A stretch of 5,717 nucleotides of DNA from Halomonas sp. (GTDB taxonomy: Bacteria > Pseudomonadota > Gammaproteobacteria > Pseudomonadales > Oleiphilaceae). The stretch is from positions 1 to 5,717 of the forward strand of contig SLIH01000357.1 in assembly GCA_007135745.1 (NCBI GenBank), in the 5' to 3' direction. The notes beneath the pieces were generated by a model, which worked only from the letters and a program-made list of their open reading frames with translations, searched no databases and was not told the origin of the DNA. Shown here piece after piece: positions 1 through 5,717 of this stretch. Each line of letters starts with the position of its first letter. Within the stretch, counting starts at the first letter, position 1. The position numbers were made by a program, and so were the translations under genes.

Positions 1-1425
<1,425 letters not shown>

Positions 1426-1468
1426 GGGGTGAATAAGGAGCAAGGAGCTGGCCGAGCACGGGAGTGAC

Positions 1469-1543
1469 ATGATTCTCCACCCTTATAATGATGCTCTAAA
1501 CCTGACGGTAACCCGTATCGCGGAACGCCTGAACTCGGCGTAG
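1469..1543 (+). CDS. Possible small ORF of 24 codons after the acetoacetyl-CoA synthetase gene
   Basis: An ATG at 1469 is preceded by GGGAG four bases upstream, a good Shine-Dalgarno match. It opens 24 codons (MILHPYNDAL at the N-terminus, ERLNSA at the C-terminus) before a TAG at 1541-1543. The stop falls in the loop of the 1522-1559 hairpin, so translation would run over the left arm of that hairpin. I recognise no family. It could be chance in a 135-base gap; the only support is the ribosome-binding site. No co-directional gene lies immediately downstream for it to control. Confidence 0.15.
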   Translation: MILHPYNDALNLTVTRIAERLNSA

Positions 1544-1559
1544 GCCATCAGGCGTTTCC
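1522..1559. terminator. Hairpin between convergent genes, probable terminator
   Basis: AACGCCTGA (1524-1532) pairs perfectly with TCAGGCGTT (1548-1556) around a 15-base loop. Flanking G and C bases can extend the stem past one bulged T. It starts one base beyond the stop codon of the minus-strand PII-like gene and about 100 bases beyond the plus-strand synthetase gene. The plus side is followed by TTTCCGTTATT, a poor U-tract, and the minus side has no T-run. Termination may therefore be weak or Rho-assisted, or the stem may act as a 3'-end stabiliser. Confidence 0.5.
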
Positions 1560-1560
1560 G

Positions 1561-1890
1561 TTATTCGTGGCCCTCAAGTTTGGTTCGGAGGCCGTGGACT
1601 TCTTCAACATTGAGCATAAAGGCGACACCCGACCGCGGCGACTCGTCAAACTCGTCGGAAGCAAGAATATGGTCCATGACTTTCTGACTCAGGGGCTCAG
1701 AGACCAGAAAAAGCAAAACGTCCCGCTGCTCGATCAGATCCAGCCCCATTACCCCTTTCTTGCGGAACATGCCCTCGCCCCGGGCATTGGTGAGAATGGT
1801 GGCGCCGGTAGCGCCAGCGTCCCGGGCGATGTCCATGAGTTTGTCTGTCTTTTCCGGGGCCGCAATGGCCACGATCAGTTTGATAGACAT
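1561..1890 (-). CDS. PII-like regulatory protein without a uridylylation tyrosine, linked to the DUF1538 pair
   Basis: A 109-residue soluble protein of PII (GlnB/GlnK) size and fold pattern. The N-terminus MSIKLIVAIAAPEK is the first beta strand, GATGATILTNARGEG (27-40) matches the strand and turn that lead into the T-loop, RDVLLFLV (56-63) is the third strand, and RSGVAFMLNVEEVHGLRT (86-103) covers the B-loop and final strand. PII trimers sense ATP/ADP and small effectors and bind a membrane or enzyme partner through the T-loop. Here the T-loop carries no Tyr51 equivalent, and the protein contains no tyrosine at all. The B-loop glycine/lysine set of GlnB (TGKIGDGK) is largely replaced by DESPRSGV. 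TGAGGGAG stands just upstream of the ATG. It lies 13 bases downstream of the second DUF1538 gene and is probably cotranscribed with it, so the partner is likely that membrane complex (inference). The PII-family call is fairly safe; the ligand is unknown. Confidence 0.85.
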   Translation of the reverse strand: MSIKLIVAIAAPEKTDKLMDIARDAGATGATILTNARGEGMFRKKGVMGLDLIEQRDVLLFLVSEPLSQKVMDHILASDEFDESPRSGVAFMLNVEEVHGLRTKLEGHE

Positions 1891-1903
1891 GAAAGCTCCC
1901 TCA

Positions 1904-2665
1904 CTAAGTAGTTGGTTCAGGCCTGTTTGCTACACGTTGAGCAATCTGGGCATACCCCATCACCGTGATGATTGGAAACAGACAGGCCAGGGCAATCATT
2001 CCGAAACCATCGAGGACAGGATCTCTCCCCGGTATGTTGCTGGCAAGTCCGAGTCCCAGCGCGGTAATGACCGGTACAGTGATGGTCGAGGTGGTTACCC
2101 CACCGGAATCAAAGGCCAGCGGTATGATCTCTTTAGGCGCCAGCAGCGTCTGGATGATCACCAGAATGTAGGCACCCAGTACGAACCAGTACAGGGGCAA
2201 TCCGGTGACAATGCGCCAGGTTCCCAGGGTAATTCCAATGGCCATGCCCAGCGCCACCGCCACCCTCAGCCAGAAGGGGTCGATGGTGCCGCCAGAGACT
2301 TCGCCTGCTTTCATGGATACCGCAATCAGCGAGGGTTCCGCGATCGTCGTGGAGGCTCCAATGGCGAAGGCAAAGAGATAGACCCAGTAATAGTGACTCC
2401 AGTGGCGAGAAGCGCCTTCGCTCAACGCGGGGAGGAATTCTTCGGATACCAGTTGGAAGGCCATCATCTCACCAATGGGGAACAGGGCCATATCCAGCCC
2501 TACCAGAAAAAGCGCCAGCCCCACCACAACGAGCACAAAACCTGTAATGACCTGTTTAAGGTGATAAATCGCTTTCCGGATCACGAAATACTGGAAACCG
2601 AACACAATGGCGATGATGGGGATCACATCAAGAATGGTTGAGCGGAAGGTGTCGAGTATCTCCAT
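1904..2665 (-). CDS. DUF1538 integral membrane protein, second of a pair (UmpB-like)
   Basis: A 253-residue inner-membrane protein with about seven hydrophobic segments (roughly 13-32, 38-60, 92-116, 132-152, 157-175, 193-210, 220-240). Family hallmarks shared with the neighbour are LFPIGE (61-66), TTIAEPSLIAV (106-116), [13 protein letters not shown] (186-198) and GRDPVLDGFG (213-222). The acidic residues in PIGE, IAEP and FDSGG lie in or next to membrane segments and are candidates for ion-coupling sites (inference). Family knowledge, from memory: a DUF1538 pair of Halomonas, UmpAB, was reported as a two-component Na+(Li+,K+)/H+ antiporter. The start ATG at 2665 lies 12 bases after the stop of the first DUF1538 gene, with the purine stretch GGGG/CGAGA as a modest ribosome-binding site. 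It has a longer loop (about 72-91, with EEFLPALSEGASRHWS) than its partner, and a polar C-terminal tail. The family call is strong; the transport function is inferred. Confidence 0.88.
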   Translation of the reverse strand: MEILDTFRSTILDVIPIIAIVFGFQYFVIRKAIYHLKQVITGFVLVVVGLALFLVGLDMALFPIGEMMAFQLVSEEFLPALSEGASRHWSHYYWVYLFAFAIGASTTIAEPSLIAVSMKAGEVSGGTIDPFWLRVAVALGMAIGITLGTWRIVTGLPLYWFVLGAYILVIIQTLLAPKEIIPLAFDSGGVTTSTITVPVITALGLGLASNIPGRDPVLDGFGMIALACLFPIITVMGYAQIAQRVANRPEPTT

Positions 2666-2677
2666 GATCTCGGGCCC

Positions 2678-3427
2678 CTAGAAGCGAAACAGTCCGAAGA
2701 CAAGAACGAAGATAATGGGCATGACGGAGGCGAAGGCAATGAGGCCAAAACCGTCCAGTACCGGATTACGCCCCTTGATAGCGGTTGCCAGACCGACACC
2801 GAGAGCCGTCACCAGGGGCACGGTAATGGTTGATGTTGTCACGCCGCCGGAATCATAGGCGATACCCACGATTTCACTGGGTGCTACCAGGGTGAGTAAG
2901 AGGACAATGACGTAGCCCCCGATGATCATGAAATGCAGCGGCCAGCCCTTGAGTATCCGTAGCACACCAACCATGACGGCTGTTCCGACGGAGAAGGCGA
3001 CAACAATCCTCAGATTCAGAGCAAATCCTGCCCGGGCGGATTCGGAATTATCAATAAGTCCGGCTTCCCCCACCATCAGTGCGGCCTGGCCTGCCACGGC
3101 AATCAGGGCCGGCTCGGCGATGGTCGTTCCGAATCCAAGCGTAAATGCGAACACAAAGAGCCAGAACGCGGACCCACGCCCCACCAGCTCCCGTGCCAGA
3201 TTCTCCCCAATCGGGAAAAGCCCCTGCTGAAGACCTTGAATAAACAGCGTGAGCCCGAGAATGACGAAACCCAGCCCGAGGAGTAGGTCCACCAGAGAGA
3301 CACCCTCTGGCAGAGGCTGCTGGACTATGGCAATCTGGAATACAGTGACCACCAGCACCACGGGAAGGAGATCCCTGAGGCTGTCCCTGACCTTTCCCAG
3401 AAAAAGCATTGTGTTTTTCATGTACAT
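2678..3427 (-). CDS. DUF1538 integral membrane protein, first of a pair (UmpA-like)
   Basis: A 249-residue polytopic membrane protein counted from the ATG at 3427. Hydrophobic segments lie near 20-36, 45-68, 88-115, 138-158, 164-186, 198-216 and 225-247. The shared motifs are LFPIGE (70-75), [11 protein letters not shown] (101-111), [13 protein letters not shown] (192-204) and [10 protein letters not shown] (219-228), so it is a paralogue of the next gene and they probably form a heteromer. The open frame runs upstream to 3577 and would give 299 residues. Those extra 50 residues are hydrophilic, of low complexity in style and overlap the end of gap, so I reject them. In-frame ATGs at 3427, 3421 and 3409 are the real candidates, none with a strong Shine-Dalgarno (AGGA is about 14 bases before 3427). 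Gene order with the second DUF1538 protein and a PII-like protein suggests a regulated ion transporter. An antiporter role is by analogy with Halomonas UmpAB as I recall it. Confidence 0.87.
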   Translation of the reverse strand: MYMKNTMLFLGKVRDSLRDLLPVVLVVTVFQIAIVQQPLPEGVSLVDLLLGLGFVILGLTLFIQGLQQGLFPIGENLARELVGRGSAFWLFVFAFTLGFGTTIAEPALIAVAGQAALMVGEAGLIDNSESARAGFALNLRIVVAFSVGTAVMVGVLRILKGWPLHFMIIGGYVIVLLLTLVAPSEIVGIAYDSGGVTTSTITVPLVTALGVGLATAIKGRNPVLDGFGLIAFASVMPIIFVLVFGLFRF

Positions 3428-3473
3428 GGAAAGGCGGACCGTCCTGGTTAGAAATGGACTATCAGTTTCGCAG

Positions 3474-3500
3474 TTTATAGATGGTTGGAGCCCCAGGCAA
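3474..3500 (-). promoter_or_regulatory. Candidate sigma-70-type promoter for the DUF1538/PII-like unit
   Basis: On the minus strand TTGCCT (3500-3495) and TATAAA (3479-3474) are separated by 15 bases. That is 4/6 and 5/6 matches to the consensus, with a short spacer. It would start transcription about 40 bases before the ATG at 3427. The leader then holds a direct repeat of CAGTTT (plus-strand sense, 3463-3476). No terminator is seen after gap, so read-through from gap is equally possible. Confidence 0.33.
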
Positions 3501-3506
3501 GAGTGC

Positions 3507-4505
3507 TCATTCCGCCATCGCGAGGGCGACATCCAGCATGCGATTGGTGAAGCCCCACTCGTTGTCATACCAGGCAATCACCTTGATCTGCTTCCCCAGC
3601 ACGCGCGTCTGGGTGGCATCGAAAATGCTTGATGCGGGGTTGTGATTGAAGTCAGCCGACACCATGGGCTCTTCGTTGTAGTCCAATATGCCGGCAAGCA
3701 TGCCGTTGGACGCATCCCGCATGGCCTGATTGATCTCCTCGACCGTCGCTTCACGGCTGAGAACGGCGTGCAGATCCACCATGGAGACGTTGATGGTGGG
3801 AACGCGCACGGCCATGCCATCGAGCCGCCCCGCGAGTTCCGGCAGCACAAGCCCGACAGCCCCCGCGGCCCCCGTTTTGGTGGGAATCATGTTGGAGGCT
3901 GCAGCCCGAGCCCTGTAGGGATCGCTGTGGGCCTTGTCGATCAGGCTCTGATCATTGGTATAGGCATGGATGGTGGTCATCTGCCCCTGTTCCAGCCCGA
4001 AGGTATCGTTCAGCACCTTGACCACCGGAGCCAGGCAGTTGGTGGTGCAGCTTGCGTTGGAAACAATGCGGTCTTCACTGGCCAGCGTCTGATTATTGAT
4101 GCCGAAGACGAGGGTTTTATCCGCGTCCGGTACCGGATAGGCCACAAGAACACGTGATGCGCCGGCGTCCAGGTGGCGTTGAAGCAGTTCTTTCTTTTTA
4201 AGCTTCCCCGTGCACTCCAGAACGAGCTCGACGCCCAGATCTTCCCAGGGAAGCTTTGCGGGATCGGTTTCGCCAAAGCAGCGAATCTGCTGTTTGCCAA
4301 TGCGTAGACGGTCCTGGGTGACCGAGACCGGTGTATGGAAATGGCCGTGGGTCGTGTCATGCCTTAACAGATGGGCGAGCATCTCCGGTTTGACCAGATC
4401 GTTGATGGCGACAATCTCAATCTGATCCTGAAGCCCCCGCTCGTGAATGGCCCAGACGAGACAGCGGCCGATTCTTCCCAGCCCGTTGATTGCGACACGT
4501 AACAT
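3507..4505 (-). CDS. gap: Type I glyceraldehyde-3-phosphate dehydrogenase, Pseudomonas GapA-like
   Basis: A cytoplasmic tetrameric enzyme that oxidises glyceraldehyde-3-phosphate with phosphate and NAD(P) to 1,3-bisphosphoglycerate, in glycolysis, Entner-Doudoroff lower half or gluconeogenesis. The 332 residues are full length. The Rossmann start is INGLGRIGR (6-14) and INDL (34-37) keeps the Asp that favours [15 protein letters not shown] (149-160) carries the catalytic Cys153, and TIHAYTNDQ (178-186) carries His180. The S-loop contains [27 protein letters not shown] follows, and [12 protein letters not shown] is near the C-terminus. These S-loop and C-terminal features resemble Pseudomonas GapA. 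Oddities: the usual SAP at the nicotinamide site reads AYP (122-124), TGxF reads TGKL (99-102), and the position often held by Pro188 is Ala192. Erythrose-4-phosphate dehydrogenase (Epd), which shares the FNHxP and NRMLD motifs, is the main alternative. GGAGGAG stands five bases before the ATG. Its own promoter is likely, since a terminator separates it from etfA. Confidence 0.9.
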   Translation of the reverse strand: MLRVAINGLGRIGRCLVWAIHERGLQDQIEIVAINDLVKPEMLAHLLRHDTTHGHFHTPVSVTQDRLRIGKQQIRCFGETDPAKLPWEDLGVELVLECTGKLKKKELLQRHLDAGASRVLVAYPVPDADKTLVFGINNQTLASEDRIVSNASCTTNCLAPVVKVLNDTFGLEQGQMTTIHAYTNDQSLIDKAHSDPYRARAAASNMIPTKTGAAGAVGLVLPELAGRLDGMAVRVPTINVSMVDLHAVLSREATVEEINQAMRDASNGMLAGILDYNEEPMVSADFNHNPASSIFDATQTRVLGKQIKVIAWYDNEWGFTNRMLDVALAMAE

Positions 4506-4523
4506 ACTCGCTCCTCCCTTGGT

Positions 4524-4543
4524 GTCATACCTATGACTATAGT
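4524..4543 (-). promoter_or_regulatory. Candidate -10 element with overlapping operator-like dyads upstream of gap
   Basis: GTCATACCTATGAC (4524-4537) is a perfect 6-2-6 inverted repeat. It abuts a second perfect palindrome, ACTATAGT (4536-4543). On the minus strand the latter contains TATAGT (4541-4536), a 5/6 match to a -10 box, with no convincing -35 upstream. The dyad would cover the transcription start about 20-25 bases before the gap ribosome-binding region, as expected for a repressor site. It does not resemble the HexR site known for pseudomonad gapA as I remember it. Confidence 0.35.
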
Positions 4544-4579
4544 ACGCGGTGTGCGGTTAGGGATATGTTTCCTGGCGAG

Positions 4580-4639
4580 TTTCAGGTTTCAAGTCTCAGG
4601 TTTGCACCATCAAAAACCTGCGACCTGCGACCTGCGACC
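4580..4639. repeat. Two opposed arrays of a degenerate heptamer (CCTGCGA / CCTGAAA)
   Basis: The plus strand carries three exact tandem copies of CCTGCGA at 4617-4637 plus two further bases of the unit. The minus strand carries CCTGAGA, CTTGAAA and CCTGAAA in tandem at 4600-4580. The two arrays face each other across 16 bases, and CAGGTTT (4597-4603) can pair with AAACCTG (4614-4620) around a 10-base loop. There is no reading frame or T-run associated with it. It looks like a heptamer intergenic repeat family; its name and distribution are unknown to me. Confidence 0.6.
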
Positions 4640-4660
4640 GGGCCTCGTGCCCCTTCTCAA

Positions 4661-4683
4661 TCGCGCACGAGATGCGCTCCTAC
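4661..4683 (-). repeat. REP-like extragenic palindrome with GTAG head
   Basis: On the minus strand the element begins with GTAGGAG (4683-4677) and continues into GCGCA-TCTCG-TGCGC, a five-base-pair stem with a five-base loop, ending in GA. This is the organisation of GTAG-type REP elements known from Pseudomonas and relatives, which are associated with RAYT (TnpA-REP) transposases. It sits just after the etfA terminator. Only one copy is in the window, so its repetitiveness cannot be shown here. Confidence 0.6.
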
Positions 4684-4718
4684 AAAACAAAAAGGCCGCT
4701 TCAAAAGAAGCGGCCTTT
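4684..4718 (-). terminator. Rho-independent terminator of the etfBA transcript
   Basis: AAAGGCCGCTTC (4691-4702) and GAAGCGGCCTTT (4707-4718) form a perfect 12-base-pair stem with a four-base loop. On the minus strand the stem runs into TTTTTGTTTTG, a good U-tract, so it terminates transcription leaving etfA. The hairpin begins 32 bases after the etfA stop. On the plus strand it is followed by CAGGGTC, so it is not a good plus-strand terminator. Confidence 0.92.
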
Positions 4719-4750
4719 CAGGGTCTTGCGCTTTTTAGTTCAAGTTATGC

Positions 4751-5692
4751 TCAAAGCACCTTCTTGAGCTCTTCTTCCAGCTGCGGCACGGCCTCGAAGA
4801 GGTCTGCGACCAGGCCGTAGTCGGCCACCTGGAAGATGGGCGCGTCTTCGTCCTTGTTGATAGCAACGATGACTTTGGAATCGCCCATGCCGGCCAGGTG
4901 CTGGATGGCACCGGAGATGCCGACGGCAATGTACAGGTTCGGCGCAACGATCTTACCAGTCTGGCCGACCTGCATGTCGTTGGGTACGAAGCCTGCGTCT
5001 ACGGCGGCACGGGATGCACCTACTGCAGCGCCGAGAACATCGGCGATGGATTCGAGCATCTTGAAGTTGTCGCCGTTCTGCATGCCCCGACCGCCTGAAA
5101 TGACGATGTCGGCTGCCGCCAGATCCGGACGATCGGATTCGGCCATTTCCGCGCTGACGAACTCAGAGATGCCTGCATCATGCGCCGCATCCAGGGATTC
5201 AACAGAGCCGGAACCGCCTTCCGCCGCCACGGGATCGAACGCCGTGGTCCGTACCGTGATGATCTTGATGGAATCGCTGGACTGAACCGTTGCGATGGCG
5301 TTGCCGGCGTAGATCGGGCGTACGAAGGTGTCTTCGGATTCAACACCCATGATGTCGCTGATCTGGGCTACGTCCAGCTGTGCCGCAACACGTGGCATGA
5401 AATCCTTGCCAGTGGTTCCGGCCGAGGACAGCACGTGGCTGTAGTCCTTCGCCAGTTCACCAACCAGCAGTGACAGGTTTTCCGCCAGCTCGTGTTCGTA
5501 AGCAGCGTTATCCGCTGCCAGAACTTTGTTCACGCCTTCAGCCTTGGCAGCGGCTTCCGCAACACCGCCAATGTCCTTGCCGGCCACCAGCACATCGATG
5601 TCACCGCCGATCTGTTTGGCCGCCGCGATGACGCTCAGGGTGGAGCCGACCAGCTCGCCCTTTTTGTGATCCGCAATAACCAGTGTGCTCAT
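4751..5692 (-). CDS. etfA: Electron transfer flavoprotein alpha subunit
   Basis: Alpha subunit of the soluble heterodimeric ETF, which holds FAD and carries electrons from acyl-CoA dehydrogenases (beta-oxidation, amino-acid and choline/glycine-derivative oxidation) to ETF:ubiquinone oxidoreductase at the membrane. The 313 residues are full length. The N-terminal ETF domain begins [14 protein letters not shown] and includes [18 protein letters not shown] (89-106). The C-terminal FAD-binding domain shows SGGRGM (199-204), the ASRAAVD segment (226-232), GQTGK (243-247) and the alpha-subunit signature [13 protein letters not shown] to AIN (253-279), all intact. The ATG at 5692 is preceded by AAGGTG about seven bases upstream and directly abuts the stop of the upstream etfB frame. 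The two are therefore translationally coupled in one operon, ended by the terminator at 4684-4718. This is the non-bifurcating, bacterial/mitochondrial type by length and motif content. No defect is visible. Confidence 0.97.
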   Translation of the reverse strand: MSTLVIADHKKGELVGSTLSVIAAAKQIGGDIDVLVAGKDIGGVAEAAAKAEGVNKVLAADNAAYEHELAENLSLLVGELAKDYSHVLSSAGTTGKDFMPRVAAQLDVAQISDIMGVESEDTFVRPIYAGNAIATVQSSDSIKIITVRTTAFDPVAAEGGSGSVESLDAAHDAGISEFVSAEMAESDRPDLAAADIVISGGRGMQNGDNFKMLESIADVLGAAVGASRAAVDAGFVPNDMQVGQTGKIVAPNLYIAVGISGAIQHLAGMGDSKVIVAINKDEDAPIFQVADYGLVADLFEAVPQLEEELKKVL

Positions 5693-5717
5693 TTAAATCA
5701 CCTTCGCTTCATTCTTC
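5693..5717 (-). CDS. etfB: C-terminal end of electron transfer flavoprotein beta subunit, partial
   Basis: Only the last seven complete codons and the stop are present. The minus strand reads K-N-E-A-K-V-I followed by TAA at 5695-5693, directly against the etfA ATG. This ending is what I remember from pseudomonad-type EtfB proteins, and etfB normally precedes etfA. The ribosome-binding site of etfA (AAGGTG) lies inside these last codons. Most of the gene is outside the window, so the call rests on a short match plus gene order. Confidence 0.7.

Noticed and set aside
1435..1448. Tandem AAGGAGC duplication after the synthetase stop
   Set aside because: It is only two copies of seven bases, looks like a ribosome-binding site but has no properly spaced start codon, and is probably chance.
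1484..1489. Perfect TATAAT on the plus strand downstream of the synthetase gene
   Set aside because: There is no -35-like sequence 16-18 bases upstream and no plus-strand gene downstream other than the doubtful small ORF.
1567..1911. Open frame of 114 codons on the plus strand across the PII-like gene
   Set aside because: It mirrors the PII-like coding frame and has no recognisable domain or good ribosome-binding site.
1760..2641. Long open frame of 293 codons on the plus strand antisense to the second DUF1538 gene
   Set aside because: Its product is polar, rich in Gly, Arg, His and Gln and without family motifs. The minus-strand frame has clear membrane segments and conserved motifs, so this is a mirror of codon bias.
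3497..3512. Possible sigma-54 promoter (GAGCAC then TTGC) before the DUF1538 genes
   Set aside because: The GG and GC elements are not at the required spacing and the first element lacks the invariant GG.
3428..3577. N-terminal extension of the first DUF1538 protein by 50 residues to an ATG at 3577, overlapping gap
   Set aside because: The extra stretch is hydrophilic, lies antiphase over conserved gap codons and has no family resemblance. The membrane protein begins naturally at the cluster of ATGs at 3427-3409.
4490..4820. Plus-strand open frames across the etfA-gap interval
   Set aside because: They run through a terminator, a REP-like element and heptamer repeats, and have no plausible protein features.

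Overview
The window looks like chromosomal housekeeping DNA from a moderately GC-rich gammaproteobacterium, most likely marine or halophilic and Marinobacter-like. This rests on the Pseudomonas-type style of the GAPDH, the paired DUF1538 genes and a REP-like palindrome of the GTAG class. The genus is an inference that a database search would have to confirm.

Layout. From the left edge to 1425 (+) lies the C-terminal two thirds of an acetoacetyl-CoA synthetase gene, cut by the window start. A 135-base gap (1426-1560) holds a hairpin between convergent genes and a possible 24-codon ORF. Everything else is on the minus strand. Read in the direction of transcription, from right to left, it contains: the last codons of etfB (5693-5717), etfA (4751-5692), a strong intrinsic terminator (4684-4718), a REP-like palindrome (4661-4683), two opposed heptamer arrays (4580-4639), and a type I GAPDH gene (3507-4505) with a dyad in its promoter/leader region. 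Then come two related DUF1538 membrane-protein genes (2678-3427 and 1904-2665) and a PII-like regulator gene (1561-1890). The ORF that contains the first DUF1538 gene extends upstream into gap, but the real start is almost certainly near 3427.

How the genes work together. EtfAB is the soluble flavoprotein that passes electrons from acyl-CoA dehydrogenases to the membrane quinone pool. Acetoacetyl-CoA synthetase activates acetoacetate to acetoacetyl-CoA. Both fit fatty-acid or short-chain acid metabolism, but they are separate transcription units and nothing here shows co-regulation. The most interesting unit is the tight DUF1538-DUF1538-PII-like set, with 12- and 13-base gaps. A two-protein membrane complex followed by a PII-family protein resembles the amtB-glnK logic, in which a soluble trimer gates a transporter. 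The PII-like protein has no tyrosine at all, so the classical uridylylation switch is impossible and another signal would have to be used. To my recollection, a paired DUF1538 system from Halomonas (UmpAB) was reported as a cation/proton antiporter, so the membrane pair is not wholly undescribed. Its PII-like partner is the less explored part.

No mobile element with a transposase, no CRISPR array and no tRNA or rRNA gene was seen.
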